A program made the translations under genes and the position numbers. From NCBI GenBank assembly GCA_030407005.1, contig JAUDYN010000002.1:1364001-1428000 (forward strand): 64,000 nt of DNA, given 5' to 3'. Positions 11,906-22,045 of the stretch are shown here, in pieces; the first letter of the stretch is position 1, and each line of letters begins with the position of its first letter. The stretch is from Desarmillaria ectypa (taxonomy: Eukaryota > Basidiomycota > Agaricomycetes > Agaricales > Physalacriaceae). Under the pieces are notes generated by a model. That model saw only the letters and a program-made list of their open reading frames with translations, did no database searches and was not told the DNA's origin.

Positions 11906-12677
11906 ATGGCCTCTCGTCTTTTTACCGTCCTTGCCACAGCTTCTGCTCTTTTCGGAGCCGTATTTGCGGACTTGAAAGTCACCTCGCCCAGTGCAGACAT
12001 CTGGTGGGGTCAGTTGGCGGTTTTTCTTCTCCGTCATTTTTCTCTGATTTCTTGCTACTTTATCCAGTTGCAAAGTCGACAAACGTTATCGCATGGACCT
12101 GCAATGACTCCCCAGCTTCTGAATTCACCATTCTGTGAGTCGGTTTACTCAGTATCATTCGATATTGCGGGGTTTGACTGGCTATCTAGGATTACGAACC
12201 CGGACACCAGCGTTCTCACATCTGCTCTGGCCATGTAGGTATTTTATGCTCACCGGAGATCTTCCTACCTTACAGCCATTTCCAGCGTCGCTATCGAGCC
12301 GAACTATGATTGCTCCAAGGTCCTGACTCAACAACAAGTCAGCATGCCTGCTGCTACTGGGTATGTTCTCCAGCTTGCGAATCCCCTTAACAGCAGTCAA
12401 GTGAGTCTACTTATTTACATTTGTTGTTCGAAACCCGTGTGACTGGCATTGATAGGTGTACGCCGCGTCGGAGCCATTCGAAATCAAGCCTCTGGGAGCT
12501 GCTTACCCATCTTCGTCTGCCGCCGTCCAAAGCCCCACCGGCTCCCTCGCCTCTGCCTCTGCCTCTGCTGCTTCTGCCTCTGCCTCTGCTTCAGGCAATG
12601 CTGGATCCACTTTGCAGACGTCCCTTGGTTTTGGCTTGGGTGCAATTGGTGCCATTCTTGGATTGGTGACCGTTTAG
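11906..12677 (+). CDS. Kre9/Knh1-like GPI-anchored cell wall protein
   Basis: Five exons (11906-12008, 12068-12134, 12190-12234, 12286-12400, 12456-12677) give 183 residues. There is a signal peptide MASRLFTVLATASALFGAVFA, then the N-terminal Ig-like fold of the yeast Kre9/Knh1 family (LKVTSPSADIWW, STNVIAWTC, SEFTILITNPD, ALAIVAIEPNYDC), a Ser/Ala-rich spacer of repeated SA pairs, and a hydrophobic tail (SLGFGLGAIGAILGLVTV) fitting a GPI signal. These abundant basidiomycete proteins sit in the wall or membrane; their biochemical role is unproven, with a link to beta-1,6-glucan inferred from yeast Kre9. All introns are 51-59 bp, GT-AG, and restore frame. Confidence 0.85.
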
Positions 12678-14300
12678 AGTGCCTCGGCGATTGACATTTT
12701 CTCGGGTTGGACACTTTCTACTGACATTATACCAAATTACAGTTGCTGTTACAACGTACTTTATGCCTATCCCCTGATTTCCGCTCCTTTCCCCCGTTCA
12801 GATATTTACATGTGCCCCATGACATTCATAGGTATCTGCTTCATATACACCCGCTCTGATTACCCCCAGTTGATGTATACGTATAACATTCCATCAATGT
12901 TTGTATGTCATTTGGATGCAACCCCCCCAAAAAACTATAAATTACGGCTGCTTGCCTATCAGTACCATAGTCGAGAGATTTCATGGTACGCCTAGGGGAG
13001 ATTATGCCTGATGTCCTCATGAAACGGAGGTATTATCCTTAAGAATTTGTCTAATCATTTGGTTTGGGTGGATATTCAAATGATTATCTTACATTCGCCC
13101 CCAGTAACGAGGGTATGAAAGTATATAAGGGTAGGTATGTTATTATCGGGGTCCTTTGTCCCCAAGTTTACAGCATGTTCATCAAGTTCTCTGCTACAGG
13201 CTCCGCAAATGTCGTCGTCGTCCTCGAAAGTGTCGACGAGCTCTGGGGAGCAGCATTCCAGACAGAGGTCTCGACAGTTCTAAGGAAACTGGAATTCAAG
13301 CACAATAATTGTCGTACGATAGCCGGGGATAGTAAGGGACCTGACCGTACAATGGATAGAAGTACTAGCTATTGATTCCAAGCAAGCAACACCAGAAAAG
13401 AGCTCATTGTGCTGCTTACTGTCGCACACCATAATCACAGTTTACCAGGGCTACAGAGCAAAAACCGTGTTGAGTACCCTCGACAACGAATAGACTGCTC
13501 AATGGCTCTACCCAGGGTCCTTTTTGCACCCCAGTTGTTATCATTTCGTCATGCATTCTTGATGGGTCGTCTCACAGACCAGACACAGGAGAACACTAAA
13601 TATTAAGTACACGCCATCCCGGGCCCGTCACGAAGATATAGGTGGCGCATCCTTATAATAGTATAGCTCGGTGTTGGAGTATCAAGTGTCGCGCATCACA
13701 GCGCAGTTGACGTCGGGACCATCAGTTGTCGGGAAAGGACTTTCTTTGTTGCTTCTATTAGTGTACACGGCGTGTAGATAAATAGTTAGCTGATCGCCTG
13801 TTTGCGAGGGTTCCCTGCTGAAATCCAGGCGAGCGCTGGAGAATTACCGCTTATTTTAACACCTGGAGCCTTTAATTTAAGGTCTTGATTGACAATTGAA
13901 CCTGGAACAGTAGAAAGAAATATCCGAGTACGAATGCTTAGCCGTCGATCACCTTAGGGCAGGCTGTTGGAACACAGCCACATGGTTCGGCGGAAAGTGT
14001 CGTTCGTTTTAATGGTTTCAGTGTGTACCACAGCAAGCCCTGTGTCAGCTCCCGTAAGATGCATAGCGATTGATTCAAATGCAGATGGTAAAGAGACTAC
14101 ATCGCAGCTGGCATATTCAAATCCACTCTTAGGAGAGAGGAATCCCTTTTGTTTGTTATCTTCTTCTGTCGCGCATATCCCAAGAGGATATTGCATGCTC
14201 GCGCCAAGGCCTGTCTGAGCCTTCATCACGAATATAACGGTGAAATCCTGCAGGCGTGCATAGGGGGCTATGCACAAATGACAAGGCACAGCAATGCCGG
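12678..14300. other. Intergenic between Kre9-like gene and RTA1 copy 1
   Basis: Apart from the Cys-rich remnant, I see no gene. The part from 13950 to 14290 recurs upstream of RTA1 copy 2 and so belongs to the duplicated promoter region. Confidence 0.4.
13140..13600 (-). pseudogene. Cys-rich gene remnant, copy 1
   Basis: On the minus strand this reads NCRDLCLECCSPELVDTFED then ICGACSRELDEH. The paired CxxC spacing suggests a small zinc-binding C-terminal exon. An in-frame stop precedes it and I find no complete gene upstream. Copy 2 near 16500 has the same plan. The family is not recognised; a C-terminal segment of a BTB or F-box type protein is only a guess. Confidence 0.3.
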
Positions 14301-14348
14301 TCCGAGTGCGAGGTCCGAGACTCCGGGTGCGAGTGCGAGTGCGAGTGC
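14301..14348 (+). promoter_or_regulatory. Hexanucleotide array and TATA box of RTA1 copy 1
   Basis: Imperfect 6-bp repeats of GTCCGA, GTGCGA and similar (ending in four GAGTGC units) lie just upstream of a TATA-like CGCTATATCAATG at about 14353, some 80 bp before the ATG. The same layout precedes the other two RTA1 genes. Confidence 0.6.
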
Positions 14349-14439
14349 GCGCCGCTATATCAATGGGCGTGTTCCACGCGCCTCTACCATAACTTTAGCT
14401 TCTCTCCCTGCCTTCTAATCCCAGTGATTTTTATACATT

Positions 14440-15590
14440 ATGAGCGACTCTGATTCCCAGTTCCAACTTTATCGGTATGTTGCCTCTTTTCGTCTAAATT
14501 TTACACTACTCAACAAGACTCCTTTTCAGCTACACACCCAGTGCTGTTGCCGCTACGATATTTGCCGTCATATTCTTTTTGTCTTCTATCTTCCAGGCTT
14601 GGAAGACATTCAAGGCTCGATCCTGGTGTTATTCTGCCATGATCATCGGTGGACTCAGTTGAGTTGTCCTATGCATTGAAACTTCTAATGTTCTAATCAC
14701 CGTTACAGTGGAAGGTGTAGGATACATCGGCCGAATTATGTCGCACAAAGATCCCAAAGCTCTTGGTCCGTATATTATGCAGACGCTTCTCCTCTTGGTG
14801 GCTCCTGCTCTATATGTGAGGCCCTCATAGTTCCAAAGTTAAACGTATATCTAACACTGTCTTCCACAAGGCTGCAGCTATATACGTCGTATTAGGGAGA
14901 CTGATACGCACGCTCCATGCCGAACAGTACTCTCTCATTCGTCTCAACTGGCTCACCAAGTTCTTTGTCCTTGGCGATGTTATAAGCTTTTTTTTACAAT
15001 CTGGAGGTCAGCCGGCTCTACTCTTCCATCGAACTAGTAACACTGACACTATCCAGGTGGGGGCATCATGTCAAGCGGCACTTCCCAAATGTTGAAGATC
15101 GGTCAATATGTCGTCATCGTTGGATTGATCGCTCAAATCACGTGGTTTGGAGGCTTTATCTTCGTGGCCGGCGTGTTCCATTACCGTATGCGAGTTGTCC
15201 CTACCGTAACGGAAAAGACGAATTGGAGGAGGCTCATGCATGTCCTTTATGCCGCGAGCACCATGATCTTGGTACGGTCGGCGTTCCGGGTCATAGAGTT
15301 CGCAGAAGGAAATGATGGATACCTCATGCGGAGTGAAGTCGTGAGTTGTTCGACGATTACTCCTCTGAAAAATGACTCTGACCTGGTAGTAGTGGATGTA
15401 TGTTTTCGATTCGGTTCTTATGGCTGGAGTTATCACCCTTTTCAATATCTTCCATCCAAGTTCATTCATACGAGACGACGAGCAGTATACGATGGCGGAG
15501 CGCGAAGACAGGACCACGCGTGTATATGACGAAGAGCATACGACCGTAGTCACACCGCATACTTATTCTGACCCAAGAAGAGGACTTTAA
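14440..15590 (+). CDS. RTA1-like seven-transmembrane protein, copy 1
   Basis: Six exons (14440-14474, 14530-14657, 14709-14815, 14871-15006, 15057-15340, 15393-15590) give 295 residues. Landmarks of the RTA1 family are YTPSAVAATIFAVIFFLSS, EGVGYIGRIMS, GPYIMQTLLLLVAPALYAA, RLNWLTKFFVLGDVISFFLQ, GGG at the start of exon 5, FHYRMRV and RSAFRVIEFAEGNDGYLM. Hydrophobic segments fit seven membrane passes; the tail is hydrophilic. Yeast RTA1/RSB1/RTM1 relatives give resistance to aminocholesterol, sphingoid bases or molasses toxins, probably by moving lipids at the plasma membrane. The substrate here is unknown. A 207-bp patch across exons 3-4 and intron 3 is almost identical to copy 2, which suggests gene conversion. 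Confidence 0.9.
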
Positions 15591-17718
15591 TCTACCGTTA
15601 TAGAGGGAGACCACATCTACTAGACTCGGACATTGCAGGTTGTTCGTAGAAATACTGTATGTATGATATACTACGGACTCGGATGTTATTCTTGGCATCA
15701 TATAATACCCTCCTGCCGTATTGCTCCTGCTTCACTCAACCAATGCAAAAATCCTCACCGCAAATTCATAGAGCGTGACCGAAGACCGGTCATGTACATG
15801 GTACAAGGCCATATCCAGCCATAAGAGAACGTGAAACTTACAGATCGGGTAATGGATGTCCTGGGCCAAGCGGACACTACCCTCTTGTTCTCATTATTGG
15901 CGACTGGTCTCCAGGCAAATTTAAATGCACTGACTAAATGGTGCTCGAGAAAATTCATCACGGTCAATAAGTTACGGTGATTTTGATCTTTAGCGCAACA
16001 TCGAGCGTAAGTAATATTCCCGACTTCTATATTAGTTATATTAATGTGTACAAGCCACCGATCGCAGAGATGGAGAAATACGTGGGTTTTATGGTCCACA
16101 CGGACTTGGCCAGGTCATTGAAGGTGCATGCTGAAAAGAAAGCATGCAGGACCAGAATAGCGGGCACTGTATTTTCGCGATGCAAGATCCATACAAACTG
16201 GCTGTTGAAATACTGGGATGGGCTTGCCACAGTCGTATAGCATGAGCGGCTACGCAGACTGTGTGAGAGCGCCATCGAGATGCCAGAACACATCCTTCTT
16301 GAGTGTGATGTCTCTTTCAGTGAATGGTCCGTGAATTGAATACCTAGAAAAGGCGTTCTTCGCTGTCCCTGAGGCACGGAAGGTCTCACAGCTAGGCAAT
16401 TTTATCAATTTCCTACAATGGCTGTTCAGTTAAGAGAAGATTTCTTTTTTTTGTTGGGAAATTTCACATACCGGGTCCTCCATATCAAGCACTCTGCTAC
16501 AGGCTCTACAAATGTTGTCGACATCCTCGACAGTATCGACTAGCTCCAGGTAATAGCATTCCAGACAGAGGTCTCGACAGTTCCATGAAACCGGAATTCA
16601 ATCTCAGTAACTAGAGCTAAAGCATTTAACCGGGATTATGAGGGATCCGACACAATTTCGTATACTGGATGTCGATGGATGTACTAGTACAAGAGCCATT
16701 GGTACCAAGCAAGCAAGTAACACAGAGAAAGGCACATTCTGCTGACTATCGCGCACTGAAGTCGCAGTTTACCGTGGCCGCAGAGCAAAAAAAAACGTAC
16801 TTACTCTCGAGAGCGAATGGAATACCAGATGGATAGCCCTGGGTCCACCATAGTCTGCATGTGAGGTATCGGCCTAACAGTCAAGAGATGCTTCGTCGCA
16901 AGAACGGAGTCCGGGAGATGCAGAATCGTTGCGAAGCGATCTTCGATACAGTTAAAAGATAAGAGTTTTCGTCTAATATATACGCTAAGCTGCTGACACA
17001 ATCAGGAGAGAGAGAGATTCGAAGTCGCACAAGATTTTTTGCTCATAATCCCAGGACTTGAGCCGCGTTTCGCGACGGCGAGGATAGCTGTGGTGCTGTG
17101 GCCTGAGATACGAGTAGACGAACGGGAGATATAAGATATATGAAGGAGAGCACCTGATACTAAGTACACACATCACAGAACCAAAAGAGTGAAGACGTGC
17201 GGCCGTGAACCAATAAACGCGGAATCTTGATTACAGTACAGCGCCTTCGGAGAACCTTGTCCGAGATCAGATCGATCAGAGTGAGACAGGAAATTTTGAA
17301 ATGATTCCAAATTTGGTAATCCAACATCTTTCCTCACGATTGAACCTGGAGAATGGAAATATCCAGGCAAGATAGTCGTGGCATGATGTTGCCAGTGAAG
17401 AGCCTTAGGGCTGGCTGGAGGAATACGGCCACTTGATTCGGTGAAAGCGTCGCTCATATTAATGGCATCTAACCCTGTGACAACTCCTTCTGTGGCAAGC
17501 TATATATCGAAGGCTTGCTTTACATACAGGTGATAGCGACTACATCGCAGCTGACATCGCAGAAGCCGTAAACAGATTCACTCTGAGGGGAATTTTCTGT
17601 GTTGAAGGCGTAAATAAGCCGGCCGCATGAGCTTCTTCGAATAATACGCTTGACTCACCGGAATGGCTGGCATGCGTTGGGATATTTTCAATTGAGAAAA
17701 TAATAGAAATACTCGTCA
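15591..17718. other. Spacer between RTA1 copies 1 and 2
   Basis: The first 150 bp match the 3' flank of copy 2; 15745-16440 is unique and has no recognised gene. From 16440 the duplicated promoter region begins, including the second Cys-rich remnant. Open frames here have no family resemblance. Confidence 0.4.
16450..17001 (-). pseudogene. Cys-rich gene remnant, copy 2
   Basis: The minus strand reads NCRDLCLECYYLELVDTVED then ICRACSRVLDMEDPVCEIS and stops near 16430. Upstream, 16801-17001 has a longer open stretch (ILHLPDSVLATKHLLTVRPI). CxxC pairs match copy 1 at 13180-13300, and the conserved spacing despite base changes suggests both came from a once-functional gene. The family is not recognised. 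Confidence 0.3.
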
Positions 17719-17757
17719 TCCGAGTATGATTGCGAATGCGAATACGAATGTGGATCG
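17719..17757 (+). promoter_or_regulatory. Hexanucleotide array and TATA box of RTA1 copy 2
   Basis: Degenerate 6-bp repeats (TGCGAA, TACGAA, with the CGA-R-T core) end at CGCTATATCAATG, about 80 bp before the ATG at 17837. It is more worn than the array of copy 3. Confidence 0.5.
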
Positions 17758-17836
17758 CTATATCAATGAATTGATTCTTGTGCGCTTCTACCATATTCTA
17801 GCTACTCTCCTTCCATTCCCCTTCATTTTCCGCACG

Positions 17837-18933
17837 ATGAGCAACTCCGATACTGATCTCCAACTTTACCAGTATAGCAGTTCTTTTAGTTTTAATTTTA
17901 CACTACTCAACAAGACTCCTTTTCAGCTACACTCCCAGCGCTATCGTCGCTGCGATATTTTCCGCCATATTCTTTTTGTCTTCTATCGTCCTGGCTTGGA
18001 GGACATTCAAGGCTCGATCCTGGTATTTTTCTGCCATGATCATCGGTGGACTCAGTTGAGTTGTCCTATTCATTGACACTTCTAACGTTCTAATCACCGT
18101 TACAGTGGAAGGTATAGGATACATCGGCCGAATTCTGTCTCATAGCGACCCCGAAGCTCTTGGTCCGTATATTATGCAGACGCTTCTCCTCTTGGTGGCT
18201 CCTGCTCTATATGTGAGGCCCTCATAGTTCCAAAGTTAAACGTATATCTGACACTGTCTTCCACAAGGCTGCAGCTATATACGTCGTATTAGGGAGACTG
18301 ATACGCACGCTCCATGCCGAACAGTACTCTCTCATTCGTCTCAACTGGCTCACCAAGTTCCTTGTCCTTGGCGATGTCATAAGCTTCCTTTTACAATCTG
18401 GAGGTCAGCCGACTTTACTCTTTCATTGAACTAGTAGCGCTGATGCTATACAGGTGGGGGCATCATGGCAAACAGCAAAGATCAAAACAAGATGAAGATC
18501 GGTCAATACATCATCATTGTTGGACTGATCCTCCAAATAGTATGGTTTGGAGGTTTCGTCGTCGTGGCTGGCGTGTTCCACTATCGTATGCGAGTTGTCC
18601 CCACAGTACCGGGAAAGACAAACTGGAGAAGGTTTATGTTTGTTCTCTATGGTGCGAGCAATATGATCTTGGTGCGGTCGGCGTTCCGGGTCATAGAGTT
18701 CGCACAAGGAAATGATGGATACCTCATGCAGACTGAAAAGGTGAGTTGTTCGCTGACTGCTCACCTGAAAAATGGCCCTGACACGGTAGCAGTGGATTTA
18801 CCTTTGCGACGGACTTCTTATGGCTCAAGTTATCGTTGCATTCATTATATTCTATCCGAGTTCATACATACGAAACGACGAGCAGTATATGATGGGGGAA
18901 CACGAAGAACTGAGCATGTATGTGCGCGATTAA
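17837..18933 (+). CDS. RTA1-like seven-transmembrane protein, copy 2
   Basis: Six exons (17837-17871, 17927-18054, 18106-18212, 18268-18403, 18454-18740, 18793-18933) give 277 residues with the same phases as copy 1. Family landmarks are present: YTPSAIVAAIFSAIFFLSS, EGIGYIGRILS, GPYIMQTLLLLVAP, FHYRMRV, RSAFRVIEFAQGNDGYLM and WIYLCDGLLMAQVIVAFIIF in the last exon. The cytosolic tail is 18 residues shorter than in copy 1. The gene looks intact and is probably a lipid-translocation or resistance-type membrane protein. It points towards the regulator pseudogene downstream. Confidence 0.88.
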
Positions 18934-19159
18934 GAGCATGCGAATACAGTTACATTGCATCCCTATTCTGACCCACGAAGAGGACGGCGATCTACAGTTA
19001 TGGAGAGGGAGCACAACAACTACTAGACTTGGACATTACACGGTTGCTTATCGGCAACATATTACAGACCAAGATATTATTCTAGGCATCATATAATGCC
19101 CTCTCGCCCTAATGACCCCGCCTCACTCAACCAATTCATGGAATCCGTACACGCGAAGT

Positions 19160-20420
19160 CAAATGCCTGATTCTCACACGGCGGGTCCAACTCATTCGAA
19201 AGCCATCCTATCCAGGGCGTCTATCGAGCGTCAAGCACAGATAGAACCCTTGTTGCCTCATTACCCCACTGATTTCTCACCCACCACGGGCCATCTTCCG
19301 CCACCCGTTTCATCATAACGTAGTAATTCGCCAGGATGATGTGTGCACGCGATCTCTGCTCTGTCAATAGACGAATAAACGTATTCGATACTTTTGACCA
19401 CTACATACACGACGCGTGTATACAGTAGTCTTTCTCAAATGACGCTTTCCATGATATTTCCAGGAAGTGTATCGAGTCTTTATATGCCGTATACACAAGC
19501 ACGTCGTGCAGCTCCTCAATGTCTGGTGGAAAGTCTGCCGTGCTCAAAAGTGTCATCAAGGATGATAGAAAGGGTCCTTCCAGGAGTGCAGGTATGATGG
19601 CTGGTGCTAAGGTGACCAACCAGCGGACGTAGAATGCCATCCTGGAGCTGTGTCCAGTTTTTCTCACCCTTGGAGGGGATAGTACGGAGCGTTATTTGCC
19701 AGCCGCTCGAGTATGAGGAGACTGAATGATATAGCGAACTTACAAAGCGCGACGAGAGCCAGGGTGATAAAAACGGCATCGATGTCCACCTTAGCATCCA
19801 TTTCTGCTTTATGTACCCCCGTTTTCGCCTACCTAGGGTAGGTGCTGGCGGCTATAGCATACTGACTTGCAGTGGGATCACCATAGTGAACATGGAGCGC
19901 CGATAGCGCGAGGATAGCGCGGAGTAGACATTGATTTTTAGGGTCGAACGCGATTTTGGGAACGATAATCCTCCATACACATGCCGTTGCAGGATAAGAA
20001 GACAGTGATTACGAAGTAGCTGTAGCGTAGTTGTGCATTAGATTCAACATGTCAAACGAACTTTTGCCAGTACGCCTCGATATTGTGTAAGGGAGATTTT
20101 TATGTGAACTTGGTGCAGCCTCGGTAGATGTCCCTGGCACCGCCAAATCATGTTCAAATTACGGGGTATTGATCCAGACACACTCTATCGTCTTATTGTG
20201 AGGGCGAATTGGTGGCATGGAAAATGCTGTATCAACGTATGGTCAAAAAGTGACTTCAAATTGTCAACGATACCGTTGCACCGCCTTGGCTCGGAACTCC
20301 GGCCAGTGGCCTTGGAAGCTTCCTATTCGTTGGATAAGTACTTACTATGTACTACTTACCGTCCCTCCCTCCCTGAACGGGTATGTATCGTTCGCATGTC
20401 TAGGAGATAGATACATACTC
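19160..20420 (-). pseudogene. Zn2Cys6 regulator pseudogene lacking its zinc cluster
   Basis: DNA here is colinear with the intact regulator at 22046-23333. For example 'gccatcctatccagg' and 'caccacgggccatc' match its C-terminal half, and on the minus strand LSSLMTLLSTADFPPDIEEL matches LSSLSTLLSTADPAPDVEEL. Frames shift repeatedly. At the 5' end, the text 'ccagacacactctatcgtctta' (20175-20196) joins sequences that in the intact gene lie either side of about 23160-23308. The zinc-cluster exon and its intron have therefore been cut out by a deletion of roughly 145 bp. The pseudogene is convergent with RTA1 copy 2, as the intact gene is with copy 3. Confidence 0.8.
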
Positions 20421-20653
20421 AATTGGTGGGGAAACCTTCCGGATGCTTCAGAACAGGTCTTTTTATATGAGCGTAACTTGTCCTGCCTGTAGCTTCTGTG
20501 GACCGTAACTTGAGGAGGCAATGTTTCCATGGCAGAAACAATGCTGCCTTCCAGCCTGTTTATGTGCCTTCAACATAAAGATAACAGCAAAACGCTGGGT
20601 TTTTGCCTCAGGGTACACTGAAATGGGTGGAACAACTATTGCGATGCCGCCAT

Positions 20654-20706
20654 AGTCCGAGTCCGAGTCCGAGTCCGAGTCCGAGTCCGAACTCGAATCC
20701 GAGTGC
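20654..20706 (+). promoter_or_regulatory. Hexanucleotide array and TATA box of RTA1 copy 3
   Basis: This is the cleanest of the three arrays: about six tandem GTCCGA units followed by variants (GAACTC, GAATCC, GAGTGC), then CGCTATATTT about 80 bp upstream of the ATG at 20797. It could be a multimerised factor-binding site or simple-sequence expansion. Confidence 0.65.
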
Positions 20707-20796
20707 GCGTCGCTATATTTCTGAACGCGTTCTGCACACCATGAACTTATTCCCTTCTCTCTCTTTTTTTTTTAGTCCTGGTGGCTTCTCTGTACT

Positions 20797-21942
20797 ATGA
20801 GCGACTCCGACGCAGCCTTCTCCGGCTTCAAGCTTTATCGGTGACTGCACACCCTCTTTGCCATAGCAATTGAGCCAATACTAATATGATTATTTTACAG
20901 GTACACACCAAGTGTCGCCGCTGCCGGTATATTTGCAGTGCTGTTTTTTGCCTCGTCTGTATTTCTGGCTTGGACAAATTACAGGAGCCGATCCTGGTAT
21001 TTCTCCGCCATGGTCATTGGTGGAGTAAGTGAGTCGAGTTGATTTATCGTTACACTGTCCCACGTCACTGACGCTTTTTTAGTGGAGGGCGTAGGTTACG
21101 TCGGTCGAATTATGTCGCACAATAACACAGAAGCGGTGGGGCCCTATGTCATGCAGTCCATTCTGCTTTTAGTAGCTCCCGCTCTGTATGTGCGTCTTTC
21201 TCACCTTCAGATTTGACTGGATAGTGTTTTAATTATTCTAAAGGCTGCTTCTATATACGTTGTACTCGGACGGCTAATGCACAAACTCCGTACTGAACGG
21301 TTCTCTCTCATACGTGTCAATTGGCTCACCAAGTTTTTTGTCACCGGTGACGTCCTGAGTTTCCTTATACAATCCAGCGGTGAGTTTAGTTGACCCTCAT
21401 GGTGAACAAAAACTGACAGTTCACAGGTGGGGGCCTCCTGGCGCGTGCCCAGGACCGGGGAGATGTCGATCTCGGCGATACCATCGTTATTATCGGACTG
21501 GTCATACAAATATTATGGTTTGGGGGGTTCATCCTCGTGTCTGTCGTCTTTCATTATCGTATGAGAGTGGTTCCCATCGTCATCGAGAAAAGAAGCTGGA
21601 GGTCCTTAATGTATGTCCTCTATGCTGCGAGCACCTTGATCATGGTGCGTTCCGTTTTCCGGGTCGTAGAATTCGCGCAAGGAAACGATGGTTACCTTCT
21701 GAGGAGCGAAGTAGTGAGTATTATCATCGTCCCCAATCCGAATATTCGTCTTGAACCAATGACAGTGGCTCTACATTTTCGATTCAGTTCTTATGGCTGG
21801 AGTCATTATTATGTTCAACATCTACCATCCTAGCGAGTTCTTGCGAGATAACGAGGAATATAGAATGGGAACTCGTAACCATGAACAGCTTGCAACCACC
21901 GTCCTACTACCGCAGCACTACACAGCCGCGCGAGACTGCTAA
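20797..21942 (+). CDS. RTA1-like seven-transmembrane protein, copy 3
   Basis: Six exons (20797-20840, 20901-21028, 21083-21189, 21244-21379, 21427-21713, 21766-21942) give 292 residues. It is the most diverged of the three: YTPSVAAAGIFAVLFFASSV, EGVGYVGRIMS, GPYVMQSILLLVAPALYAAS, FHYRMRV, RSVFRVVEFAQGNDGYLL and WLYIFDSVLMAGVIIMFNIY. Intron positions and phases match the other copies exactly. The start MSDSDAAFSGFKLYR is three codons longer than in the others. It is convergent with the intact Zn2Cys6 gene only 100 bp downstream, so their 3' ends may overlap as transcripts. Confidence 0.9.
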
Positions 21943-22045
21943 AATACGTTTAGAACTCTATATATTGGCCATCTACCGTACAGGCTTTCTTACGGGACTT
22001 TTCATCTTATAAATGGTGTACAGTTCGCATATAGATACCAATATA

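Larger units (their letters stand above)
13060..15745. repeat. Segmental tandem duplication, unit 1
   Basis: This block is colinear with 16440-19138. Shared parts are a minus-strand Cys-rich remnant (13180-13300 against 16490-16600), a spacer (13950-14010 against 17400-17460), the hexamer array, the RTA1 gene and its 3' flank up to 'tcactcaaccaat'. The ATG-to-ATG offset is 3397 bp. Copy edges are approximate because the outer flanks have diverged. Confidence 0.75.
16440..19138. repeat. Segmental tandem duplication, unit 2
   Basis: This is the counterpart of 13060-15745, carrying RTA1 copy 2 with its hexamer array. It differs from unit 1 in being followed by a regulator pseudogene (19160-20420), as copy 3 is followed by an intact regulator. 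Unit 1 has therefore probably lost the regulator. Confidence 0.75.

Noticed and set aside
15071..15553. Minus-strand ORF of 160 codons
   Set aside because: Antisense of exons 5-6 of RTA1 copy 1; the same open strand appears opposite copy 2, as expected for a shadow.
20654..20706. Hexamer array as a CRISPR or telomere-like repeat
   Set aside because: Units are 6 bp without spacers and not the fungal telomere TTAGGG; it is a short promoter array.
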